Shown: positions 25,853 to 34,417 of the stretch, in pieces
Layout: every line of letters begins with the position of its first letter
Numbering within the stretch: the first letter of the stretch is position 1
From: Streptomyces lincolnensis
Lineage (GTDB): Bacteria > Actinomycetota > Actinomycetes > Streptomycetales > Streptomycetaceae
Length of the DNA: 64,000 nucleotides
NCBI RefSeq assembly: GCF_001685355.1
Contig: NZ_CP016438.1
Coordinates: 4,030,001-4,094,000, forward strand
Direction: 5' to 3'
Notes under the pieces: generated by a model
What the model was told of the DNA's origin: nothing
Databases searched by the model: none
What the model saw: only the letters and a program-made list of their open reading frames with translations
Program-made: the position numbers and the translations under genes

Positions 25853-27025
25853 ATGACCACCCCGCCTCCGACCATCCAGCTCTCGGCAGACGAGGCCCGC
25901 CGCATCGTCCTGCGGGCACAGGGCTTCCTGGGCGCCCCCGACCGCAAGGCCGGCGTCCGCGGCATCCTCCGTCATCTGGGTGCGGTCCAACTCGACACCA
26001 TCTCGGTCCTCGCCCGCTCCCACGAGCTCATCCCCTACGCCCGCCTGGGAGCCGTGGACCGCAGGACCGTCGAGAAGGCCTACTGGACAGACACACACGC
26101 CTTCGAGTACTGGTCCCACGCCGCCTGCATCCTCCCCATCGAGGAATGGCCCCACTTCGCCTTCCGCCGCCGCTCCTACCGCAGCCGCCCGCACTGGAAC
26201 CACCAGCTCCCGGACGGCGTCTACGACCAGGTCATCAAGCAGCTCCGCGCCGAAGGCCCCCTCACCGCGACGGAGTTGGGCGGCGCGAAGAGGACCAGCG
26301 AGTGGTGGGACTGGTCCGGCACGAAGGTCGCCGTCGAGCGCGCCCTGATGTACGGCGAGGTGGTCTGCGTCGAGCGCCGCGGCTGGAAGCGCGTCTACGA
26401 CCTCGCCGAACGCGCGGTGCCGGACTCCCTCCTGCACGACGACCTGGACGACACCGAGTGCCTGCGCCGCCTGGTCCGCCTGGCCGGCCAGTCCCTGGGC
26501 GTCGGTACCCGCGCCGACATCGCCGACTACCACCGCCTCAAGGGCGAGCAGGTCGACGCGGTGATCGCCGACTCGGGCCTGGTCCCGGTCACCGTCGAGG
26601 GCTGGGGAAAGCCCGCCTGGGCCGACCCCGCGGCCCTGGAGACACCCCCGCGCGGCCGCCACCGCACGACGCTCCTGTCCCCCTTCGACTCCCTCATCTG
26701 GGAGCGCGCCCGCACGGAACGCGTCTTCGGCTTCACCCACCGCCTGGAGGCGTACGTCCCCAAGCCGAAGCGGGTGTACGGCTACTTCGCGATGCCGGTG
26801 CTCGCCGGCGGCCACCTCGTCGGACGGGTGGACCCTGCCCGCGAGGGCCGCACCCTGGTCGCCAAGCAGGTCACGCTGGACGGCCCGAAGGCCGTTCCGG
26901 CGGTCGCGCAGGCTCTGGTCGAGGCGGCGAGCTGGGTGAACTGCACGGACGTACGCGTGGAAAAGGTGGCGGCCCCGGAACTCCGCGAGGCCCTGGCGCG
27001 GGAAGTCACCCGCGCAACGCCCTGA
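25853..27025 (+). CDS. YcaQ/AlkX-like DNA glycosylase (winged-helix HTH_42 family)
   Basis: The 390-residue protein of the winged-helix superfamily includes E. coli YcaQ and Streptomyces AlkZ, which excise bulky or cross-linked bases. The catalytic QxD-type motif is visible as AVQLDTISV (Gln46-Leu-Asp48), the YcaQ version rather than the QxQ of AlkZ. Further landmarks are FEYWSHAACILP, WDWSGTK and RTTLLSPFDSLIW. It is probably a genome-maintenance enzyme for alkylated or cross-linked DNA. The start ATG at 25853 has no strong ribosome site. Confidence 0.85.
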   Translation: MTTPPPTIQLSADEARRIVLRAQGFLGAPDRKAGVRGILRHLGAVQLDTISVLARSHELIPYARLGAVDRRTVEKAYWTDTHAFEYWSHAACILPIEEWPHFAFRRRSYRSRPHWNHQLPDGVYDQVIKQLRAEGPLTATELGGAKRTSEWWDWSGTKVAVERALMYGEVVCVERRGWKRVYDLAERAVPDSLLHDDLDDTECLRRLVRLAGQSLGVGTRADIADYHRLKGEQVDAVIADSGLVPVTVEGWGKPAWADPAALETPPRGRHRTTLLSPFDSLIWERARTERVFGFTHRLEAYVPKPKRVYGYFAMPVLAGGHLVGRVDPAREGRTLVAKQVTLDGPKAVPAVAQALVEAASWVNCTDVRVEKVAAPELREALAREVTRATP

Positions 27026-27065
27026 CCCCGTCGGGCTCTTACCCGCCCTTACCTCTCACCCGTCC

Positions 27066-27812
27066 TTACCGGATTTCGAGGATCTTCTCCCGCATCGCGT
27101 ACACCACGGCCTCCATCCTGGAGTGCAGTTGCAGCTTCTCCAGGATGTTGCGCACATGGTTCTTCACGGTGTTCTCGGAGATGAACAACTCCTTGGCGAT
27201 GTCCCGGTTGTTCATCCCCGTGGCGACGAGCTTGAGGACTTCCAGCTCACGGTCCGTCAGCCGGGGCGCCGGCACGAGTCGGCGCTCGTCGGTGCGCTGG
27301 ATCATCGACTTGAACTCGGTGAGCAGTTTCGACGCCATGGAGGGGCTGATCTGCGACTGTCCGTCGGCGACCGCGCGAATGGCGGTGGCCACCTCGTCGG
27401 TGGAGATCTCCTTGAGGAGATATCCGGTGGCACCCGCCTTGATCGCGTCGTAGAGATCGGCTTCCTCATCGCTGATCGTCAGCATGATGATCTTCGCGCT
27501 GGGCGCGACCTCCTTGATGGAGGTGCATGCCTCGATCCCGCCCCGCTTGGGCATCCGCACGTCCATCAGCACGATGTCCGGCAGCAGGTCGGCGGCCTTG
27601 TCGACGGCCTCGGCGCCGTCCCCGGCCTCGCCCACGACCTGGATGTCCTCCTCGGCCGCGAGCACGATCTCCAGGCCACGGCGGAAGAGGGCGTGGTCGT
27701 CCACCACCAGGACACGGATCGGCTCCTTGCGTGGAGAGCCCTCGTCCGGCCCCATGCCGACGGCGCCGTCGCCGGCGTCCTCGTCCTGCATCGGTCCGAA
27801 GCTGTCCGCCAT
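27066..27812 (-). CDS. LuxR-type two-component response regulator
   Basis: The 248-residue regulator has a receiver domain (about 32-150) with acidic pocket DDH (38-40), phosphoacceptor Asp84 (IVLMDVRMP) and the lysine in GYLLKEIS. A LuxR helix-turn-helix follows (about 183-240, LTDRELEVLKLVATGMNNRDIAKELFISENTVKNHV). A roughly 30-residue acidic extension precedes the receiver. No histidine kinase gene is adjacent, so it is an orphan here. The start at 27812 has a strong GGGGAGG site. It lies downstream of the hibernation-factor gene with about 200 bp between. Confidence 0.92.
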   Translation of the reverse strand: MADSFGPMQDEDAGDGAVGMGPDEGSPRKEPIRVLVVDDHALFRRGLEIVLAAEEDIQVVGEAGDGAEAVDKAADLLPDIVLMDVRMPKRGGIEACTSIKEVAPSAKIIMLTISDEEADLYDAIKAGATGYLLKEISTDEVATAIRAVADGQSQISPSMASKLLTEFKSMIQRTDERRLVPAPRLTDRELEVLKLVATGMNNRDIAKELFISENTVKNHVRNILEKLQLHSRMEAVVYAMREKILEIR

Positions 27813-28016
27813 CGTTCCTCCCCCTGAAGGCTGTGGCCCGTGGTCCTGCGCCATCGCCAACCCAAGGCTTCGGCCCACCGGTTGGGCCGATGAGGCCATG
27901 ATTTCACGCTTGGACGACACTGCGGTGACAGAGCAGGGCGCGAAGTGGTCGCACACGGGTGCCCCTGGGGGCGCACACGCGCACCAGGGGCACCTGCTCA
28001 ACCGTCTGCCGGGTGA

Positions 28017-28709
28017 TCAGCCACCCAGTGTGCCCCCTGCCGCCGGGGGTTGCGCCTGGGTGACCATCGGGTCCGTGCTGAGGTGGATGACGCCGTAGTC
28101 GTAGGCGTGCCGCCGGTAGACGACACTCGGTTCCTTGGTCTCGGAGTCGATGAAGAGGTAGAAGTCGTGGCCGACCAGTTCCATCTCGTAGAGGGCCTGG
28201 TCGAGGGTCATCGGGGAAGCGACGTGGGTCTTCTCACGGACGACCAGAGGGCCTTCACCCTTGATCTCCAGCGAGCCGATCTTCTTGGTGGGCACTCCGT
28301 CGGGTTCTTCCTCCCGAACGGTGTGGCCGTTGCCGTTGAGCGTCGCCGCGCCCGGAACGTGGTCGGGGACCTCGGCCGCCGTGAGTCGGCGTGCGCCGCG
28401 ACGTGTGTGGCGCTTGTCGTGCTGCTTGCGCAGGCGGGCGTCCAGCTTCTCCGCCGCCAGGTCGAGTGCCGCGTACGGGTCGCTGGCTGCCGCCTCCGCC
28501 CGGATCACCGGACCGCGGGAGCGGAGCGTGATCTCCACTCGGTCACAGCGGTCGGCCTGTCGGGGGTTCGGCTCCTTGGACACCTCGACGTCGAGGCTGA
28601 TCACCTTGCCGTCGAGCTTCTGGATCTTCTCCAGCTTCAGCTTCTCGGCCACGTGCTTGCGGAACCGCTCGGGCACCTCGGTCTTGCGGCCCTTGACGAC
28701 GATGTCCAC
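28017..28709 (-). CDS. hpf: Long-form ribosome hibernation promoting factor
   Basis: The 230-residue protein has the N-terminal HPF/YfiA domain (VDIVVKGRKTEVPERFRKHVAEKL) and the C-terminal dimerisation domain (PMTLDQALYEMELVGHDFYLFIDSETKEPSVVYRR), joined by a linker. Long HPF drives 70S ribosomes into inactive 100S dimers in stationary phase or stress. The GTG at 28709 follows an ACGGAG site. A 7-bp stem-loop lies just upstream in the leader. Confidence 0.93.
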   Translation of the reverse strand: MDIVVKGRKTEVPERFRKHVAEKLKLEKIQKLDGKVISLDVEVSKEPNPRQADRCDRVEITLRSRGPVIRAEAAASDPYAALDLAAEKLDARLRKQHDKRHTRRGARRLTAAEVPDHVPGAATLNGNGHTVREEEPDGVPTKKIGSLEIKGEGPLVVREKTHVASPMTLDQALYEMELVGHDFYLFIDSETKEPSVVYRRHAYDYGVIHLSTDPMVTQAQPPAAGGTLGG

Positions 28710-29020
28710 GCAGAACTCCGTTCCCGGATCGCTCCGCCTCGCTGCGGAGCATCTCCCTTTTGCACCAGGCTCCGGTGAGCCCCGGAACCTCGGACTCGGT
28801 GACTTCCACCTCCTCCCCCGCGGGCAAGATCTCCACTCCACCGGCGCGGGTGACGCTGAAAATCCCGCGGCACGGCATTCGGATATGAGAGGTGTGGCCT
28901 GCGCCTTTCTCTCACAACCGAACATATCTCGCCTGGACGGATGTCGTCACCCTCTACCGCGGCGTACCTCCGTTCAGGTGAATAGGTCCTGTCATTACCT
29001 GCAACGATGCAAGTTCGCGG
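28710..29020. promoter_or_regulatory. Leader and promoter region of hpf with hairpin 28731-28750
   Basis: This 311-bp gap lies upstream of hpf (minus strand). A perfect hairpin GCTCCGC-N6-GCGGAGC is at 28731-28750, ending 21 bases before the GTG, so it would form in the mRNA leader close to the ribosome site. The minus strand also has a very purine-rich stretch (GGGGGAGGAGGTGGAAG, about 28805) resembling a ribosome site, and a possible -10 TATGTT near 28920. No gene is seen. Confidence 0.45.
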
Positions 29021-30232
29021 TCAGTTCCGGTTTATTTCGAAAGAATCAGGTGATGCCGCGACCACGGCCGCGCAGATCACGTCATGGGCAGTCCCGACGC
29101 CCGCCATTCCCGGCCGACGGGGCACTGCCGCCGTCTCCTCCTCCATCACCCCGGTCATCCGTTCCTCTCTGCTTTCCCGAGACACGGCCGCGTACACCGT
29201 CCTCGCCACCTCTTCACGCTCACCCGCCCCGACCGACACGGCACGCGCAAACGCCCCCTGAGAACCGACCGTGCCGTGGTCCCTCCCCGCCCGTACCGCG
29301 CGAGCCGCCTCCGCCAGAGACGCCCCCGTCGTCATCAGGTCGTCGACGAGTACCACCGGCCCCTCGTCGAGGAGCCGTCCGGCGCCCGGGGCCACCTCCA
29401 GCGCGCCCGCGAGATTCTCCAGCCGTTGCCGGGAGTTGAGCCCCGCCTGGTCGGCCACCCGCCGCCCCTGCCTCAGCACGGCGAGTACCCGGGCCGGCGT
29501 CCCGGACCGCCGCAGTTCACCGGCCGCCGCGAGCGCGATCCGCCGCGCCGGGTCATGCCCCCGCGCCCGGACCGCCCGCCGCGCGGACGGCACGGGAACG
29601 AGCAGAACGGTCCCGTCGCCCCAGCGCCCCGGCCCGCCGTGCGCACCCCCTCGCCCGCCCGCATCCATCCGCCCGTGGCGGTGACCGTGATCGTGGCCAC
29701 GACCATGGGCATGAGCGTCCCCCGACCCGACCCCCGCGGTCCCGCCCGCCGACGCACCGCCGTCGGCCCATGCACCCCCGTCATCCCCATCCACCGGCTC
29801 GCCCCCGTCCACCCACACACGCGTTCCCCTCGCTCCGCCCCACACAGCCCCGTCGCGCCCCCACGTCCTCCTCTCCCGGCCGTCAGCCCATGCCCCGGCC
29901 CCTTCGGTCCAGTCGCTGCTCCCAGCCCGTCCCCGGGCCTCCTGGAGCCCCGCCCGCACAGCTCCCGCAAGGGCCGCGCCGAGCGGTGCCGCGAGCGCCA
30001 TGGCGCCTCGTTCCTTGTGGGCGAGCAGTGCCGCCCGTACCTCGTCCGCGTACCGGGCCGCAGCGTGCACGACCGGCAGCCCCAGCGGCTCCGGCACCGG
30101 CCGCACCCGGCGCGGCACGGCTCCGCTCAGAACGGCACGGCACTGCGGACAGAGCACCGCACGAGGCCTCCCGCAGCCTCCGCACTCGGCCGGCAGCACC
30201 AGGTCGGTGAGGTCCTGCCACCACCCCCGCAT
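29021..30232 (-). CDS. ComF-family phosphoribosyltransferase-like protein with large insertions
   Basis: The 403-residue protein has an N-terminal zinc-finger-like C-X2-C-X7-C-X2-C cluster (Cys17, 20, 28, 31) and a type-I phosphoribosyltransferase fold with PRPP loop VVLVDDLMTTGAS (293-305). It ends in the family C-terminus DVICAAVVAASPDSFEINRN. Typical ComF proteins are near 240 residues. The excess comes from an insert at about 102-206, rich in Gly and Asp with a His-rich run at 172-187, and another at about 316-380. Family members are linked to DNA uptake, but the role in Streptomyces is unclear. It lies between lpqB and hpf, both on the same strand. Confidence 0.8.
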   Translation of the reverse strand: MRGWWQDLTDLVLPAECGGCGRPRAVLCPQCRAVLSGAVPRRVRPVPEPLGLPVVHAAARYADEVRAALLAHKERGAMALAAPLGAALAGAVRAGLQEARGRAGSSDWTEGAGAWADGRERRTWGRDGAVWGGARGTRVWVDGGEPVDGDDGGAWADGGASAGGTAGVGSGDAHAHGRGHDHGHRHGRMDAGGRGGAHGGPGRWGDGTVLLVPVPSARRAVRARGHDPARRIALAAAGELRRSGTPARVLAVLRQGRRVADQAGLNSRQRLENLAGALEVAPGAGRLLDEGPVVLVDDLMTTGASLAEAARAVRAGRDHGTVGSQGAFARAVSVGAGEREEVARTVYAAVSRESREERMTGVMEEETAAVPRRPGMAGVGTAHDVICAAVVAASPDSFEINRN

Positions 30233-30272
30233 GCCCACCACTGTGCCAACGCGCCCGCCGCCCGGCCACCCC

Positions 30273-30295
30273 TGTGGATAACTCCCTGTGGACAA
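30273..30295 (-). promoter_or_regulatory. Two DnaA-box sequences upstream of comF-like gene
   Basis: On the minus strand, TTGTCCACA (30287-30295) and TTATCCACA (30273-30281) occur in tandem, 14 bp apart. The first is the preferred Streptomyces DnaA box and the second the classical consensus. They are 41-63 bp upstream of the ComF-like start, in a 220-bp gap after lpqB. Whether DnaA binds here is inference. Confidence 0.55.
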
Positions 30296-30432
30296 CTCCG
30301 AGACCCCGAAGCGGACGGCGGCCGCGACCCCGCGTCCGCCCCGCACTCGACGGACAACGGAAACGGCCGCCTCCGCCGGGATGTCCCCGACAGAAGCGGC
30401 CGCCCATCTCTCGCACCCGACCTCTCGGCCCG

Positions 30433-30459
30433 GACGAATCAGCCCAGACGAATCAGCCC
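30433..30459 (+). repeat. Tandem 13-bp repeat at the end of lpqB
   Basis: GACGAATCAGCCC occurs at 30433-30445 and 30447-30459; the second copy spans the lpqB stop codon. This looks like a small slippage duplication with no evident function. Confidence 0.5.
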
Positions 30460-32282
30460 GGATAAACCGGCGCCGTCCCCTCCGCGTCGACCTTCTCCCA
30501 CTGCGTCCCGGTCCGCAGCCGGACGATCCCGTCCTCCGAGTACGCCACCAACGGCATCTGGTCGTCCTCGGACGCGGCGATCTCCTTCACACCCGTCAGC
30601 GCGGCGGGCGCGGGCCCCTCCGGCGTGGAGCCGTCGACCTGGACGTACCGCGTCTGCTGCACACCTCCGCGCTCGCGCCCGACCACCACGAGCCGGCTGT
30701 CCCCGGCCCACGACATGGCCGCGACCTCCTCCAACTCGGGTGCGGCGGAGCGCAGTTCCCGGACCGCGACGGCGGGCCGTTCGCTCTTCTCGCTCCGCTC
30801 GATCCGGCCGATGAGCAGGGACTGCTTGCCGCCCTTCTCCACGACGAGCGCGATCCGCACCCCGTCGGCGGCCACCCGGACATCCTTGATACGCCCTTCC
30901 AACCCCGGGATGTCCACCGTGAACGGATCGCCCCCGCCGTCCTCCAGCACCACCAGACGCGGGTCGCGCGGATCGCGGTCGGCCACCCACAGGTCGCCCT
31001 GCGCGTCCCAGCTGGGTGTCGTCAGCCGGTCGTTCGCCGTCGCACCCTTGCTGGTCAGGACGGCGTCGCCGAGCGATCCGGCCGCCGCCAGCGACGCGAC
31101 GTACAGCTCCTTGCCGTCGGTGGCGACTCCGGCGGCCTTGTGCTCGTCACGCGAGACGGCCACCGACTGCAATGCCTTGTCGCCGTCACCGAGCGCCCCC
31201 GGCACCGGATCGTGCTGTGTACCGCTGCTGTCCGCCGCCATCCGCACGAGTCGCTTCCTGGCGTCCACGAAGTACAGGTACTCGGGCTGCTGCACCGAGC
31301 CCCGCGTGGCGACGGCGGGCGCGTCGTCCTCCTTCAGGCTGCACAACTGCTTGCCGCCGGCCCGCAGTTCGACCTCGTCCACCGCGGGAGTGAGGTCCTG
31401 AAGGGTGAACAGGACCTGGGCGGCCATCCGGTGGCACACGGACACACCGACCCGGGCGGCCCTGTCGTTCAGCGGCACGGTCAGCTTGTTCTGGTCGTCC
31501 GGCGTCAGCGAGGCGCCGTCGTCCTGAAGTCGCACCCCGGTGGGGAAACTCGACCCGGCGACCGGTTCGAGCCAGGTCGTGGGCCCGTTCAGCAGCGAAC
31601 GCACCATCTGCGTCATGGGGTTCACGCGCTCGCGCACGTACACGGGATCGGCGACGGCCACGGTCGTCGGGCTCGTCCCCGAGACCGGGTAGTCGGCGAA
31701 GTAGTACTTGTCGACGGACAGGTAGTTGCGCTGGAAGTCCGACTTGCCCATGACGACACCCGGCGGCGGCCCGTCGATACGCCACTGCTTGGTCTTCGGA
31801 TCGCGGACCAGATGCACCGACTGGTCGTAGCTGCCGTCCGCGGGCTCGTAGGACTGCTGCGCGTCCACCGTGGCGACCTTGGTGCCGGTCAGCGTGTACA
31901 GATCGTCGGCCGTGTCCTCCCGGCCGCCCGACCGCCGGGGGTCCATGTCCGGCGCCTCCGCGAGCACCGTGGTGGACAGCTCCGGATGCCAGCTCTTCGC
32001 CGCCTCGTTGGTCAGGTACTTGCGCGCCGTCTCATACTTCGGATCGTCGCTGGTCAGGGCCTCCAGGAAGCCCTGCACGATCTCCCCCGACGTCGCGTCC
32101 TCCTGGGGCGGCATCGCGAACACCCGCACCTGCGTGTCCTGACGCGGTGTGGAGTCGACGCCGCGCAGATCCCCGCTGTCGGGCATGGATGCACACCCCG
32201 CCAGCAGAACGACCCCGCAGGCGGCGTACGCGGCCACGCGCCCCGGTCCGCGCCGGGCGCGCCCCTCGCGGTCAGCGCCCAC
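30453..32282 (-). CDS. lpqB: Lipoprotein LpqB
   Basis: The 609-residue lipoprotein has a basic N-terminus, a hydrophobic segment and a lipobox ending at Cys30 (VVLLAGC). A GerMN-like domain follows (about 200-330, DDQNKLTVPLNDRAARVG), and the C-terminal half is likely a beta-propeller. LpqB is the extracytoplasmic partner that modulates the MtrB sensor kinase. The GTG start with a GGGGAGG site overlaps the end of mtrB by 11 bp, so the genes are coupled. Confidence 0.93.
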   Translation of the reverse strand: MGADREGRARRGPGRVAAYAACGVVLLAGCASMPDSGDLRGVDSTPRQDTQVRVFAMPPQEDATSGEIVQGFLEALTSDDPKYETARKYLTNEAAKSWHPELSTTVLAEAPDMDPRRSGGREDTADDLYTLTGTKVATVDAQQSYEPADGSYDQSVHLVRDPKTKQWRIDGPPPGVVMGKSDFQRNYLSVDKYYFADYPVSGTSPTTVAVADPVYVRERVNPMTQMVRSLLNGPTTWLEPVAGSSFPTGVRLQDDGASLTPDDQNKLTVPLNDRAARVGVSVCHRMAAQVLFTLQDLTPAVDEVELRAGGKQLCSLKEDDAPAVATRGSVQQPEYLYFVDARKRLVRMAADSSGTQHDPVPGALGDGDKALQSVAVSRDEHKAAGVATDGKELYVASLAAAGSLGDAVLTSKGATANDRLTTPSWDAQGDLWVADRDPRDPRLVVLEDGGGDPFTVDIPGLEGRIKDVRVAADGVRIALVVEKGGKQSLLIGRIERSEKSERPAVAVRELRSAAPELEEVAAMSWAGDSRLVVVGRERGGVQQTRYVQVDGSTPEGPAPAALTGVKEIAASEDDQMPLVAYSEDGIVRLRTGTQWEKVDAEGTAPVYPG

Positions 32283-34416
32283 GAAATGCCTCCCCTTGAC
32301 TGTGCGAGTCCTCTTGTCCGTACGACGCCTGCGCCTGCGCCTGCTCGTGCGGTTCCTCCGGGTGCCCGTGCGGGGCTTCCGGCCCGGTGCCCGCGCTGCC
32401 CTCGGGCCCACCGCGCGGCGCGTCCCCGACAGACGTGTCGTCCTGTCGTCGTACGCCCGAGGCGGGCCGCGGCACCACGCGCGCGCCGTTGCCGGGCAGC
32501 GCCGTCGGGTCCGCGGTGGCCGCCATGCCGGTCGGCCGCGGCGCGATCGGGTCGCGGGACGTCACCGGATCACGGCTCGGCTGGGCCGGCACGGTGGCCG
32601 CCTTCTCCGCGTTCCCACGCGGCAGACCGGCGTCGTCGAGTCCGCGATTGCGGCGGGAGTCCTTGGGCTCCAGCGGTATCGGGGAGCCCCTGAGCGGCTC
32701 GTCCGCGGTCCGCGGCAACGTCAGCCGGAACTGCGACCCGCCCCCCGGCTCGCCCCACGCCTGAAGCCAGCCGCCGTGCAGCCGCGCGTCCTCCAGGGCG
32801 ATGGACAGCCCCAGGCCCGTACCGCCGGTGGTACGCGCGCGTGCCGGGTCGGCCCGCCAGAAACGGCTGAAGACACGGGTCGCCTCGCCGGGCTTGAGCC
32901 CCACGCCGTAGTCGCGCACCGCGACCGCGACCGCCCCGCCCGCCGCGGCGAGCTTGACGACGACGTCCTTGCCCTCGCCGTGCTCCACGGCGTTGACGAC
33001 GAGGTTGCGCAGCACCCGCTCGACCCGCCGGGCGTCGGCCTCGGCGACGACGGGCTGCTGGTCGCCCACCACACGGATGTGCGTGCCCTTGCGCTCGGCG
33101 AGCGGCGCGGCCCCGCTGAGGACCCGCCGGACGACCTCCCTGAGGTCGATCGGCTCCGCCTCCAGCGCCGCCGCGCCCGCGTCGAAACGGCTGATCTCCA
33201 GCAGGTCCGCGAGCAGCGACTCGAACCGGTCCAGCTGGTCGGCGAGCAGTTCCGCCGACCGCGCGGTCACCGGGTCGAAGTCCTCCCGCGCCTCGTGAAT
33301 GACGTCCGCGGCCATCCGTACGGTCGTCAGCGGCGTCCGCAGCTCGTGCGACACGTCCGACACGAACCGCCGCTGCATCCGCGACAGGTCCTCCAGCTGC
33401 TGGATCTTCAGCTGGAGGTTCTGCGCCATCTTGTTGAAGGCCTCGCCGAGCCGCGCGATGTCGTCCTCGCCGGTGACCTTCATCCGTTCCTGCAACCGCC
33501 CGGCGGACAGCCGCTCCGCGATCCCGGCCGCCATCCGCACCGGAGTGACGACCTGCCGCACGACGAGCCAGGCGATGGCCCCGAGGAGTACGACGACGAA
33601 GAGGCCGGCCGTCGCCAGGGTGCCCTTGACCAGGCTCAGCGACTTCTCCTCCTGGGTGAGCGGGAAGAGGTAGTACAGCTGGTACGGGTCGTCGTTCGGG
33701 TCGTTGACCTGCTTGCCGATGACGAGGCCAGGCTGGGCCTCCTTGCCGGCGGTGTCGTCGTAGACGATCCGCGTGTAGCTCTGGGCCGCCGCCGTGCTGC
33801 TGTCGACGCGCTCACGCAGCGCCTCGGGCACGCTGGCCGACCAGTCGACGTCACCGGAGGCACGCGGTCCGCGCCCGCCTCCGCTGGCGTCGCCCGCGGC
33901 CGGGAGCGTCACCACGTCGAAGGCGCCCTGGCCGCCGCTGGACAGCGACTCCACCAGGTCACTCATCCACTGGATGACGTTCTGCTCGGTGTGTTCGTCC
34001 ACCGGGGCGCCGTCGTCGCCGGCCCCGGTCCCCGCCTCCTCGGCCTTCTGCTTGGCCACCGCGAACCCGCCGGTGGCCTGGCTCTGCGAGGCCTTCACCT
34101 TGGCGTCGAGCAGACCGTTGCGCACCTGCCCGATCACGACGAAGCCGAGCAGCAGCACGACACCCAGGGACATCAGCAGTGTCGTGACGACGACCTTGAG
34201 CTGGATGTTGCGCCGCCACAGCCGCATGACGGGCAGCAGCGGGCGCCGCACCCATCGCATGAACAGCCTGAGGACCGGGCTGCCCTGGACGCCGCCCTGG
34301 AGCAGCCCGCCCTCCAGGAAACGTCCCCAGCGGGAACCCGCCTTCTTCCGGCCGACAGGCCGCTCCGCGCGAGCCCCGGTCCGCCCGGGCGACGAAGCGG
34401 CGCTGTCTCCGGACAT
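32272..34416 (-). CDS. mtrB: Sensor histidine kinase MtrB
   Basis: The 714-residue membrane kinase has two transmembrane segments (about 72-96 and 262-286) flanking an extracytoplasmic sensor. HAMP follows (about 288-340), then HisKA with His357 (FVSDVSHELRTPL) and an ATPase domain with GTGLGLSIALEDARLHGG. From about residue 590 to the end is a long low-complexity tail rich in Pro, Arg, Gln, Glu and His, longer than in mycobacterial MtrB. Phosphorylates MtrA to control cell-wall and development genes. The start is one base after the mtrA stop. Confidence 0.95.
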   Translation of the reverse strand: MSGDSAASSPGRTGARAERPVGRKKAGSRWGRFLEGGLLQGGVQGSPVLRLFMRWVRRPLLPVMRLWRRNIQLKVVVTTLLMSLGVVLLLGFVVIGQVRNGLLDAKVKASQSQATGGFAVAKQKAEEAGTGAGDDGAPVDEHTEQNVIQWMSDLVESLSSGGQGAFDVVTLPAAGDASGGGRGPRASGDVDWSASVPEALRERVDSSTAAAQSYTRIVYDDTAGKEAQPGLVIGKQVNDPNDDPYQLYYLFPLTQEEKSLSLVKGTLATAGLFVVVLLGAIAWLVVRQVVTPVRMAAGIAERLSAGRLQERMKVTGEDDIARLGEAFNKMAQNLQLKIQQLEDLSRMQRRFVSDVSHELRTPLTTVRMAADVIHEAREDFDPVTARSAELLADQLDRFESLLADLLEISRFDAGAAALEAEPIDLREVVRRVLSGAAPLAERKGTHIRVVGDQQPVVAEADARRVERVLRNLVVNAVEHGEGKDVVVKLAAAGGAVAVAVRDYGVGLKPGEATRVFSRFWRADPARARTTGGTGLGLSIALEDARLHGGWLQAWGEPGGGSQFRLTLPRTADEPLRGSPIPLEPKDSRRNRGLDDAGLPRGNAEKAATVPAQPSRDPVTSRDPIAPRPTGMAATADPTALPGNGARVVPRPASGVRRQDDTSVGDAPRGGPEGSAGTGPEAPHGHPEEPHEQAQAQASYGQEDSHSQGEAFRGR

Positions 34417-34417
34417 G

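Noticed and set aside
28543..28878. An upstream frame starting near 28878 and overlapping hpf, preceded by a purine-rich ribosome-like site
   Set aside because: Its product beyond the overlap is a frame-shifted copy of hpf codons without domain character; a regulatory leader peptide cannot be shown.
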